Origin: JAGLTA01 sp023142625
Lineage (GTDB): Bacteria > Patescibacteriota > Patescibacteriia > JAACEG01
DNA: 7,931 nt
Assembly: GCA_030641665.1 (NCBI GenBank)
Contig: DAOWHA010000033.1
Coordinates: 1 to 7,931 of the forward strand
Direction: 5' to 3'
The notes under the pieces were generated by a model. The model searched no databases. It was given only the letters and a program-made list of their open reading frames with translations, and was not told where the DNA came from. This document shows, one piece after another, positions 1 through 5,688 of the stretch; within the stretch, counting starts at the first letter, position 1, and the number at the start of each line of letters is the position of its first letter. Both the position numbers and the translations under genes were made by a program.

Positions 1-35
1 AGTTGATTTGTAGATTTGTGAGTTATTAAATTTTT

Positions 36-674
36 ATGCCTAAAAAAGAATCAAAATGTAAAATTTGCCGAAGAGAGAGTAAAAAGCTAATGCTTAAAGG
101 AGCAAGATGCCTCTCTTCAAAATGCGCTTTTGTCAAGAGAAATTATCCGCCCGGACTGCATGGATCTAAGCGCGGAAGGACTAAAGCGACTGAATACAGT
201 TTGCAATTAAGAGAGAAGCAGAAAGCAAAAAGGATTTACGGAATTTTAGAAAGGCAGTTTAAAAAATATTATGAAAAAGCTTTAAAAATTAAAGGAGACA
301 TCGGCGAAAATCTTGTAAATTTTTTAGAAATGCGCTTAGATAATGTTATTTACCGTTCTGGAATAGCCAAATCAAGGCGGCAAGCTAGGCAGATAGTGGG
401 GCACGGCCATTTTATCGTTAATAAATTTAAGACTGATATCCCATCTTTTCAAGTTAAAATAGATGATATTATTAAATTAAAAAGTTCAAAAAAAGACAAG
501 CTGTTTTTTAAAGAAGCAATGAATGAATTAAAAAATACAAAAAACGGCGAAGTTCCGAGTTGGATTAGTTTTGACAAGGAAAAAATGGAAATAAAAATTT
601 TATCAAAACCGGACATAAAAGATATGGAATACGGCTTTAACACCAAAATGATTATTGAATTTTATTCAAGATAA
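36..674 (+). CDS. rpsD: Small ribosomal subunit protein uS4
   Basis: Primary 16S rRNA-binding protein that nucleates assembly of the 30S body; family knowledge also gives S4 a role in decoding fidelity. The 212 residues match the usual length of about 200. Cys8, Cys11, Cys25 and Cys30 reproduce the four-Cys zinc site of the 'C+' S4 form (as in Thermus), followed by the NYPPGLHG segment typical of S4. The S4 RNA-binding domain lies at about residues 99-160, with RLDNVIYRSGIAKSRRQARQ and the GHGHFIVN hairpin. Only 35 bases precede the start and they contain no Shine-Dalgarno; Met1 is chosen because MPKK leads directly into the zinc motif. It is the first gene of the alpha-operon order rpsD-rpoA-rplQ, but here it is separated from rpoA by 133 bp containing hairpins. 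Confidence 0.97.
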   Translation: MPKKESKCKICRRESKKLMLKGARCLSSKCAFVKRNYPPGLHGSKRGRTKATEYSLQLREKQKAKRIYGILERQFKKYYEKALKIKGDIGENLVNFLEMRLDNVIYRSGIAKSRRQARQIVGHGHFIVNKFKTDIPSFQVKIDDIIKLKSSKKDKLFFKEAMNELKNTKNGEVPSWISFDKEKMEIKILSKPDIKDMEYGFNTKMIIEFYSR

Positions 675-676
675 TT

Positions 677-720
677 TGAAATTGTAAAAAATAATTTTTA
701 ATTATTTTTTTACAATTTCA
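677..720 (+). terminator. Long AT-rich hairpin after rpsD (possible terminator)
   Basis: Three bases after the rpsD stop an inverted repeat begins. The left arm 677-696 pairs with 700-720 over about 20 bp with one bulged T and a TTT loop. The right arm contains seven consecutive T residues, but the base of the stem is followed by CCCC rather than a T-run. It could terminate transcription, protect the rpsD 3' end, or be part of a dispersed element together with the adjacent GC-rich hairpin. Confidence 0.5.
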
Positions 721-738
721 CCCCATCAGATGATGGGG
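721..738 (+). terminator. GC-rich hairpin CCCCATCA/TGATGGGG
   Basis: Perfect 8-bp inverted repeat CCCCATCA-GA-TGATGGGG abutting the previous hairpin. A run of five T residues follows ten bases later (749-753). It is strikingly GC-rich for this spacer. As a terminator it is imperfect because the T-run is displaced; a structured mRNA element or a dispersed repeat is equally possible. Confidence 0.4.
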
Positions 739-750
739 CAAGCAACGCTT

Positions 751-779
751 TTTACAAATTATCACATAAGCAATACTAA
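751..779 (+). promoter_or_regulatory. Weak candidate promoter for rpoA
   Basis: TTTACA (751-756; five of six matches to TTGACA) is followed after 17 bases by TACTAA (774-779; a poor -10). It lies between the rpsD-distal hairpins and rpoA, where a promoter would be needed if those hairpins terminate. Read-through from upstream is the alternative. Confidence 0.25.
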
Positions 780-807
780 TTTCATTATTTGTTAATTTTA
801 ATATAAT

Positions 808-1602
808 ATGAGCATTGATTTTCCACAAAAAATTATTTCTAAAAAAATCGCGGACAACAGCGAAGAGATTATAATCGGTCCATGTCATCCAGGATATGGA
901 ACAACTCTTGGCAACGCGCTAAAAAGAGTTATGCTTTCTTCTTTGTCCGGAGGCGCTATTTTTTCCATTAAAATAAAAGGCGTCCAGCATGAATTTTCAA
1001 CTATTCCGAATGTTTTAGAGGATATGGTTGAAATAATTTTAAATTTAAAGCAGATTCATTTTAAGGTTCATTCTGACAAAGAAGTAAAAATAGTTTTAGA
1101 AGCCAAAGGCAAGAAAGAGCTTAAAGCCAAGGATATTAAGCCGAATAGCGATATTGAAGTGGTTACGGAAGACGCGCATATCGCCACCCTGACTTCCAGC
1201 AAAGCGGAAATTAAAATAGAAATGTTTGTCAAGAACGGAACTGGATATTGGCCGATAGAAGAAAGGAGCGAGAAAAAGGAAATCGGAGTAATCGCGATTG
1301 ACGCTTTTTTCAACCCTGTAAAAAAAGTTGGAATAAAGATAGAGAATACAAGAGTTAAGCAGTTGACGAATTATGAAAATATTATTTTTAATATTGAAAC
1401 ATGCGGAGTTATTTCTCCTATGGAAGCTTTGACGCAGTCTGTTGATATTTTAGCGGGACAATTTAATTCTGTTCAAGAAAATTTAAAATCGGACAAGAAA
1501 GATAAAAACAAAACAGGCAAAAAAGCGGAAAAAAAGAAAGATGGAAAAGACAAGAAAGATAAAAAAGAAAAAGGCAAAAAGGATGATAAAATTAAAAAAT
1601 AG
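808..1602 (+). CDS. rpoA: RNA polymerase alpha subunit lacking the C-terminal domain
   Basis: Alpha dimerises and scaffolds beta and beta' in RNA polymerase. The N-terminal assembly domain is complete: GYGTTLGNALKRVMLSSL at about residues 30-47, GVQHEFSTIPNVLEDMVEIILNLK at about 58-81, and the closing helix SVDILAGQFNSVQENL ending near residue 226. Normal bacterial alpha is about 310-340 residues, with a flexible linker and an alpha-CTD of helix-hairpin-helix type. Here the linker and CTD are absent, and residues 227-264 are a low-complexity tail with 21 lysines in 38 positions plus Asp/Glu/Gly. The start has no Shine-Dalgarno; TATAAT directly abuts the ATG. The reading frame is open and uninterrupted, so this looks like the native form rather than a broken gene. 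rplQ follows after 35 bp. Confidence 0.95.
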   Translation: MSIDFPQKIISKKIADNSEEIIIGPCHPGYGTTLGNALKRVMLSSLSGGAIFSIKIKGVQHEFSTIPNVLEDMVEIILNLKQIHFKVHSDKEVKIVLEAKGKKELKAKDIKPNSDIEVVTEDAHIATLTSSKAEIKIEMFVKNGTGYWPIEERSEKKEIGVIAIDAFFNPVKKVGIKIENTRVKQLTNYENIIFNIETCGVISPMEALTQSVDILAGQFNSVQENLKSDKKDKNKTGKKAEKKKDGKDKKDKKEKGKKDDKIKK

Positions 1603-1622
1603 AATAAAATTAAAAAAATAGA
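1586..1622 (+). repeat. Tandem duplication across the rpoA stop
   Basis: The 18 bases 1586-1603 (ATAAAATTAAAAAATAGA) are repeated immediately at 1604-1622 with one extra A. The first copy holds the last codons and the TAG stop of rpoA; the second copy is untranslated. It looks like replication slippage in A-rich DNA. Confidence 0.6.
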
Positions 1623-1625
1623 ATT

Positions 1626-1630
1626 AAGGT
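1626..1630 (+). promoter_or_regulatory. Only recognisable Shine-Dalgarno-like site (rplQ)
   Basis: AAGGT lies seven bases before the rplQ ATG. Among the eleven gene starts visible here it is the only one with even a partial match to AAGGAGGT at normal spacing. Confidence 0.4.
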
Positions 1631-1637
1631 AAAATAT

Positions 1638-1988
1638 ATGAGACATCGCAACAAAGGAGTAATTTTAGACAGAAAAAAACAGGCAAGAGAGATGATGCTG
1701 AGGAATTTAGCGTCAAGTTTGATAATTCACAAAAAAACCAAAACAACCCACGCTAAAGCCAAGGCGGTAAAGCCGTTAGTTGAAAAATTAATTACTGTGA
1801 GCAAACAGGGCGATTTAACAGCCAGAAGAAAGTTGATCGCGGTTTTATTGCAGAAAAAAGCGGTTAAAGAGGCGATTGATAATCTTGGCGCAAAATACAA
1901 AGACAGAACTGGCGGATATACCAGAATTATTAGATTAGGCAGAAGGCAGGGCGACGGCGCTGAAATGGCGCAGATAGAATTTGTTTAA
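1638..1988 (+). CDS. rplQ: Large ribosomal subunit protein bL17
   Basis: Structural protein of the 50S subunit near the exit-tunnel rim. At 116 residues it is the normal size for bacterial L17. Diagnostic segments are the N-terminal MRHRNKG, the MLRNLASSLI helix at about residues 20-29, TTHAKAKAVKPLVEKLIT at about 37-54, and the C-terminal GGYTRIIRLGRRQGDGAEMAQIEFV. The start at MRHRNKG is the family's conserved N-terminus and has the window's only Shine-Dalgarno-like site. It follows rpoA as in most bacteria and is probably co-transcribed with it. Confidence 0.97.
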   Translation: MRHRNKGVILDRKKQAREMMLRNLASSLIIHKKTKTTHAKAKAVKPLVEKLITVSKQGDLTARRKLIAVLLQKKAVKEAIDNLGAKYKDRTGGYTRIIRLGRRQGDGAEMAQIEFV

Positions 1989-2012
1989 ATAATTTTTTAA
2001 TTTAATTATTTA
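1986..2012 (+). terminator. Weak AT-only hairpin after rplQ
   Basis: TAAATAATT (1986-1994) pairs perfectly with AATTATTTA (2004-2012), starting on the rplQ stop codon. A second AT-only inverted repeat, TTTATTAA/TTAATAAA, lies at 2017-2024 and 2042-2049. All pairs are A-T, so stability is low; such repeats arise easily in DNA of this composition. Partial termination or RNA-end protection is possible. Confidence 0.25.
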
Positions 2013-2064
2013 TAGATTTATTAATTTTTAAAATCAAAAAGTTAATAAATTAACAAAAATTATT

Positions 2065-2409
2065 ATGGAAAATTTAGAAAATAAAATTACAGAACAAACT
2101 AACGAACAAGAACTTGAATTTGATAAAACTTTGCTTTCATTAGAACAAAGCATTGGTCTTTTTGAAGAAACTTATAAAGATGGAAACGATCGTAATTGTT
2201 ATGCTAAATTTGGAGGAATTGACCTTTTTAAGTTATTAAAGATGATTGGTCAGAGCCAAACAGAAGAAATAAAGCTAGTTAGAAAAGAAATTCTTAAGAG
2301 GCTCTATATGGCTATTGCGCAATATAAGCCTAATGATTCCATAGATGAAGAAGCTAGAACTAAGGGACTAAAAGCAGTTGAAGATTTAAAAAGTATTTTT
2401 GAAATATAA
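2065..2409 (+). CDS. Unrecognised 114-residue helical protein inside the ribosomal block
   Basis: I do not recognise this protein. It is soluble, with no signal peptide or membrane segment, acidic at the N-terminus and rich in Glu, Lys and Leu in a pattern that suggests an alpha-helical bundle. Visible segments are a heptad-like LLSLEQSIGLFEETY (about residues 24-38), KFGGIDLFKLLKMIG (about 48-62), VRKEILKRLYMAIAQY (about 72-87) and a C-terminal helix ending LKSIFEI. The only Cys is Cys46. It starts 76 bp after rplQ and ends 12 bp before rplM, on the same strand, so it is probably co-transcribed with rplM-rpsI. Its codon usage looks slightly less GC-containing than its neighbours. A ribosome-associated factor or an accessory insertion are both possible; no function is assigned. 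Confidence 0.75.
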   Translation: MENLENKITEQTNEQELEFDKTLLSLEQSIGLFEETYKDGNDRNCYAKFGGIDLFKLLKMIGQSQTEEIKLVRKEILKRLYMAIAQYKPNDSIDEEARTKGLKAVEDLKSIFEI

Positions 2410-2421
2410 TTTATATAAAAA

Positions 2422-2769
2422 ATGAATAGAAAAACTTATACAATAGACGCGGCTGATAAGGCGATTGGCAGGATTGCTACAGAAGCAGTTATGTTTTTGC
2501 GCGGAAAAAACGAGCCGAATTTTGAATTTCATCAAGATAACGGCAGTTTTGTTGTTGTAAAAAATATTTCCAAAACTAAATTTACCGGCAAAAAATTAAA
2601 ACAGAAAAATTATTATCATTATTCAGGATATCAAGGAGGGCTGAAAACAAAAAAGATGGGGGAGGTTTTTGAAAGCGACCCTGGGGAAGTATTGCGCAGA
2701 GCGGTTTATAATATGCTGCCGAAAAATCGTTTGCGCCCAAATATGATAAAAAGATTAAAAACAATATAA
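2422..2769 (+). CDS. rplM: Large ribosomal subunit protein uL13 (short form)
   Basis: Early-assembling 50S protein. Diagnostic features are YTIDAADKAIGRIATEAVMFLRGKNEP (about residues 6-32), the DNGSFVVVKN strand, KLKQKNYYHYSGYQGGLK (about 58-75) and the MLPKNRLRPNMIKRLK C-terminal signature (about 98-113). At 115 residues it is shorter than the usual 140-145: compared with E. coli L13 it lacks about ten N-terminal residues and stops immediately after the RLK segment, without the last 20 or so residues. The core fold appears complete, so this is a trimmed version and not a pseudogene. No Shine-Dalgarno precedes the ATG. rpsI begins 6 bp after its stop, the usual L13-S9 pair. Confidence 0.96.
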   Translation: MNRKTYTIDAADKAIGRIATEAVMFLRGKNEPNFEFHQDNGSFVVVKNISKTKFTGKKLKQKNYYHYSGYQGGLKTKKMGEVFESDPGEVLRRAVYNMLPKNRLRPNMIKRLKTI

Positions 2770-2775
2770 AATATT

Positions 2776-3297
2776 ATGGAAAAGAAAAATATAGTTGAAA
2801 AAACAAAAATTATCGCAAGCAAATCAGGCAAACAGGAGGATAAGCAGAAAGAAAAGGCGCCAGTCAAGGAGAAAGCCATTGAAAATGATGGCGCGATAAA
2901 AAGCAAGAAAAAATATATTTACGAAGTTGGCAGAAGAAAAGAAGCTTCAGCGCAAATCAGGCTGTTTAAAAAAGGAGACGGCAAAATAACCGTCAATGGA
3001 AAAGACATTAAAGATTATTTTCCAAGCCAAGTTATGCAAGAAATAATCAATGCGCCATTGAAAGTCGTCGGGCAGATTGGAAAATTGGAAATTTTAGCAA
3101 AAGTAAAAGGCGGCGGAGTTTGCGGGCAAGCCGAAGCGATTAGGCACGGAATTTCAAAAACTCTTTTAGAAATTAACACGAATTTTAGAAAACCGCTGAG
3201 AAAACACGGATTTCTTACCCGCGATTCTCGCGTTAAAGAACGGAAGAAACCCGGATTAAAGCGGGCAAGAAAAGCTCCGCAATGGGTAAAAAGATAG
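2776..3297 (+). CDS. rpsI: Small ribosomal subunit protein uS9 with Lys-rich N-terminal extension
   Basis: 30S head protein whose C-terminal tail reaches the P-site tRNA. The S9 fold runs from about residue 47 (YIYEVGRRKEASAQIRLF) through VKGGGVCGQAEAIRHGIS (about 113-130) to the end KPGLKRARKAPQWVKR. The terminal Lys-Arg is kept, although the penultimate context is WVKR and not the common FSKR. The total of 173 residues exceeds the usual 128-135 because residues 1-46 form a charged, apparently disordered extension with 15 lysines. The upstream start is preferred because it lies 6 bp after rplM and no in-frame Met exists between it and the S9 fold. It is the last gene before a strong terminator. 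Confidence 0.96.
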   Translation: MEKKNIVEKTKIIASKSGKQEDKQKEKAPVKEKAIENDGAIKSKKKYIYEVGRRKEASAQIRLFKKGDGKITVNGKDIKDYFPSQVMQEIINAPLKVVGQIGKLEILAKVKGGGVCGQAEAIRHGISKTLLEINTNFRKPLRKHGFLTRDSRVKERKKPGLKRARKAPQWVKR

Positions 3298-3310
3298 ATT
3301 TTATAAAAAC

Positions 3311-3343
3311 AAAAAAACAGCCGTTGAAAACAGCTGTTTTTTT
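3311..3343 (+). terminator. Rho-independent terminator after rpsI
   Basis: AAAAAAACAGC (3311-3321) pairs with GCTGTTTTTTT (3333-3343), an 11-bp perfect stem with an 11-base loop, ending in seven T residues. It lies 14 bp after the rpsI stop and closes the ribosomal block. Confidence 0.85.
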
Positions 3344-3380
3344 ATTTTGGAAATATTTTAAATTAATTCAAAATTAAATC

Positions 3381-3409
3381 TTGATTTATCAGCGGAAAAG
3401 TTGTATTAT
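3381..3409 (+). promoter_or_regulatory. Sigma70-type promoter upstream of a gene remnant
   Basis: TTGATT (3381-3386), a 17-base spacer, and TATTAT (3404-3409): near-consensus hexamers at ideal spacing. The predicted transcript would start near 3416, but the first ATG (3424) gives only a three-codon peptide. The promoter now seems to serve only the decayed fragment and possibly the 3641 gene. Confidence 0.5.
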
Positions 3410-3457
3410 AGTTAATAGGATTAATGTTAATTTAAAAATTTAAACAGACAATCTTAA

Positions 3458-3562
3458 CCTATTTTTAGAAATTTTAACAAACTGGATTTTGCAAAGAAGG
3501 AGATTGACGAAATAATTTTTGCATTTTATGGGCTGGATAAGAAAGAGAGAAAAAACAACTAA
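3458..3562 (+). pseudogene. Start-less remnant resembling a restriction/modification methylase C-terminus
   Basis: A 35-codon open stretch, bounded upstream by an in-frame TAA (3455-3457) and ending in TAA (3560-3562), has no start codon. It encodes KKEIDEIIFAFYGLDKKER near its end. From family knowledge, the pattern 'K.EID.IVF.LYGL..EE' is the usual extreme C-terminus of type II/type IIG N6-adenine methylase and restriction polypeptides (Eco57I/TaqI-like). Nothing upstream in any frame looks like the rest of such a gene. I infer the scar of a deleted restriction-modification gene. The match is short, so chance cannot be excluded. Confidence 0.45.
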
Positions 3563-3571
3563 ATAAAAAAT

Positions 3572-3600
3572 TTGATTTTTAGATATGAAAGTGATACTAT
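3572..3600 (+). promoter_or_regulatory. Sigma70-type promoter of the AlbA_2/ATPase gene
   Basis: TTGATT (3572-3577), a 17-base spacer, and TACTAT (3595-3600), with a predicted start near 3607 and a leader of about 34 bases before the ATG at 3641. It repeats the architecture of the promoter at 3381-3409 (same -35 hexamer, same spacing). It follows immediately after the methylase-like remnant. Confidence 0.6.
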
Positions 3601-3640
3601 AAAATCAATAAACATATTAAAATAGTTTTAAATTTTAATT

Positions 3641-5521
3641 ATGCAAAGCAAAGAAGATATAAAAAAATGGCTGATTTTAAGATTAAAAAAATCTTTACCA
3701 ACATTTGAGTCAATAGATACTGATTTTAAAAAAGCGGAAGATATCGGCAATAGTTTTCTTGAAACAGTTTCCGCATATACTAATACTAATGGAGGTTGGC
3801 TTATTTTAGGTATTCATGAAAAAGATGGAAAATTAAAATACATTGGAATAGAAAAACCGCAGGCAATGGAAAATAAAATTATTGATAAATTAGAAAAGGA
3901 ATTTAATCTTAAACTGCTTTCTTGTTCGTTAGTTTCAATAGAAAATTTTGAGGGATATGAAAATCCTATAATTTTTGTCCAAATTAATAAAGTCACAGAT
4001 TCGTTATATAGGCCTTGTTATATAAAATCTCGCGGCGAACGCAATGGTTCATTTGTGAGAATAAGCCAAAGAGACCATAAAATGTCAGTTGAAGAAATAG
4101 ATATGCTTGTCAGAGAACGAGAAAGAGTTAGAGGAAATTTGCCACCGGCAGAATTAGTTCCAATTGCGCAAGCAGAAATAGAGGATTTTGACATTACTAA
4201 AATTAAAGAATTTATAAAAGAGTATAATGCTAATTTTAAAATTCCAGTAAAAATAGAAGACGCAAGAGAATTTTTAAAAGAAAGCAGTTTTATTGATAAA
4301 AATAATATTCCAACATTGTTAGGATTATTGTGGTTTGCTAAAAATCCTTTTTCTCTTATTCAGGCGAACGCGCAAGTGTATTGTAGAATACAGAGGGAAC
4401 ACATAGATCAGCCGCTTTTAGATAAAGAATATATCAGGGGGACAGTTTTGGAACTTATTAGTAAGACAAGAAAGTATGTTTCAGAAAAAATGAATGTGAA
4501 AAGAATTATAAAAAAAGGAGATTCTATTGATATTCCAGATTATCCGGACGATGTATTAAAAGAAGTTATTGTTAACGCAGTTGCTCATCGTGATTATGAT
4601 AAAAGAAACTACAATAATCATATTAGTGTTGCTTTATTTAAAAATAAAATTGAAATTACGAATCCAGGATCATTAAATCCTGATCTTTATAGTGAAAATT
4701 ATATTTTTCCGTCTTCAAAACCCAAAAATCCGCATTTGTTTTCATTTTTAACAAAATTTGAGGCGGAAAATATTGGCAAGGGGTTTACTACATTATTGCA
4801 TAAATGCTTGAACAACGAAATCGGATTTCCATATTTTGACATTTCCAGTTCAGGCGATGTTAAAGTTATTATTCCTAAGGGAGAATTATTAGATGAATCT
4901 GTTGAAAATTGGCTTAATTTTAAAAGGCATTTTTTCGAAAAAAAGGGATTCGATCGATTGGATAAAAGACTTAAAACTGTTTTGGCTTATTTTTATAAAA
5001 GAGATCAAAGAGTTAAAGAAGGAAAGTTTGTTATTAATATTACCGCAGAGACAAATTGTCTTGAACAACTTTCTAAATTAGAAAATGCCAATTTAATTAT
5101 CCCAAGACAAATTGCAAGCAGCAAGGTGTATTTTTTAAACAAAGATTTACAAGAAAAAACATTTGAGGATAAATTAGAAAAAATTTTTGGTAGCAATTGG
5201 AATAAATTAAAAGCTGAAAATAAAAGAATTCTAAATATGATTTATGAATTTAGTGAAAATAATAAAGCCCCTTTGCCGGCTCGTCAAATAGCTCAAATAT
5301 TATATCCGAATTACATTGATGATAAAGAGTTTCATGATAAATATTATGGAAAAATTAAAAGATTATGCCTAACAATGGAAAAATATGGACTTATTAACAG
5401 AAGGGATCCCGTTTCAGCTCCGCATGGAGGATATTGGATTAATAAAAAGTTTAAGCAAATAACTAAAAATATAAAAAATTTTACAGGAATACAAGAAAAA
5501 TTATCTAAAGACTTTGAATAA
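3641..5521 (+). CDS. Schlafen AlbA_2 domain / GHKL-type ATP-binding / winged-helix protein
   Basis: A 626-residue soluble protein of the broad 'ATP-binding protein / predicted transcriptional regulator with HTH' class (COG2865-like). Residues about 28-155 form a Schlafen-type AlbA_2 domain: a DFK near residue 28 where EFK is usual, and ETVSAYTNTNGGWLILGI at 41-58 (the A-NT-GG-I--GI signature). Residues about 300-412 match the HATPase_c_4 (RecG C-terminal-like) module: LKEVIVNAVAHRDY (306-319, with the Glu and Asn of the N-box), NKIEITNPGSL (335-345) and NIGKGF (377-382). The C-terminal part (about 520-605) looks like a winged helix. Family members are annotated as regulators and also occur in defence islands; the true activity is unknown. 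It stands alone between its own promoter and terminator, beside a probable restriction-modification scar, consistent with accessory cargo. No Shine-Dalgarno. Confidence 0.85.
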   Translation: MQSKEDIKKWLILRLKKSLPTFESIDTDFKKAEDIGNSFLETVSAYTNTNGGWLILGIHEKDGKLKYIGIEKPQAMENKIIDKLEKEFNLKLLSCSLVSIENFEGYENPIIFVQINKVTDSLYRPCYIKSRGERNGSFVRISQRDHKMSVEEIDMLVRERERVRGNLPPAELVPIAQAEIEDFDITKIKEFIKEYNANFKIPVKIEDAREFLKESSFIDKNNIPTLLGLLWFAKNPFSLIQANAQVYCRIQREHIDQPLLDKEYIRGTVLELISKTRKYVSEKMNVKRIIKKGDSIDIPDYPDDVLKEVIVNAVAHRDYDKRNYNNHISVALFKNKIEITNPGSLNPDLYSENYIFPSSKPKNPHLFSFLTKFEAENIGKGFTTLLHKCLNNEIGFPYFDISSSGDVKVIIPKGELLDESVENWLNFKRHFFEKKGFDRLDKRLKTVLAYFYKRDQRVKEGKFVINITAETNCLEQLSKLENANLIIPRQIASSKVYFLNKDLQEKTFEDKLEKIFGSNWNKLKAENKRILNMIYEFSENNKAPLPARQIAQILYPNYIDDKEFHDKYYGKIKRLCLTMEKYGLINRRDPVSAPHGGYWINKKFKQITKNIKNFTGIQEKLSKDFE

Positions 5522-5535
5522 TTTTTATATTTAAA

Positions 5536-5567
5536 AACAAAAATCGCCATAAAAGGCGATTTTTGTT
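5536..5567 (+). terminator. Strong hairpin terminator after the AlbA_2/ATPase gene
   Basis: AACAAAAATCGCC (5536-5548) and GGCGATTTTTGTT (5555-5567) form a perfect 13-bp stem with the 6-base loop ATAAAA. The arms carry A5 and T5 runs, so it may act in either direction. It insulates the ECF sigma gene from the upstream unit. Confidence 0.85.
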
Positions 5568-5608
5568 ATAATAAAATTATTAGCAGGCAAAATAAATTTT
5601 TAAAATTT

Positions 5609-5632
5609 AAATCATTATTTAAATAATGATTT
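5609..5632 (+). repeat. Perfect 24-bp palindrome upstream of the sigma gene
   Basis: AAATCATTATTT (5609-5620) is followed directly by its exact reverse complement (5621-5632), without a spacer, then CTTT. It could be an operator for a dimeric regulator or a second transcription-stop hairpin. It lies about 60 bp upstream of the putative ECF -35 region. Confidence 0.6.
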
Positions 5633-5648
5633 CTTTAACCGAGAGGAC

Positions 5649-5679
5649 GGGTAAAAAATAGATAGAATAATTTTTATCC
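5649..5679 (+). other. Possible hairpin upstream of the ECF promoter
   Basis: GGGTAAAAA (5649-5657) can pair with TTTTTATCC (5671-5679) using one G-T wobble, with a 13-base loop. It is preceded by CCGAGAGGAC, a GC-rich patch unusual for this spacer. No known riboswitch or small-RNA class is recognised. The rest of the 5568-5688 spacer holds nothing else I can support. Confidence 0.25.
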
Positions 5680-5688
5680 AATCGCGAT

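Noticed and set aside
1..20. Direct repeat GATTTGTA/GATTTGTG at the left edge, with a TTGATT that could be a -35
   Set aside because: No -10 at proper spacing and too little upstream sequence to judge; the repeat is only two imperfect 8-mers.
802..807. Perfect TATAAT directly before the rpoA start
   Set aside because: As a -10 box it would start transcription inside the coding region, and no good -35 lies 16-18 bases upstream. It fits the general AT-rich start context seen at other genes.
4893..5081. Out-of-frame 62-codon plus-strand frame inside the AlbA_2/ATPase gene
   Set aside because: Fully nested in a well-supported reading frame, with no independent start signals or family features.
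5633..5660. CCGAGAGGACGGGT patch considered as a riboswitch, mini-ykkC-like motif or tRNA fragment
   Set aside because: No conserved paired loops, tRNA arms or known motif could be assembled. Only a weak A-T hairpin with the following bases is supported.
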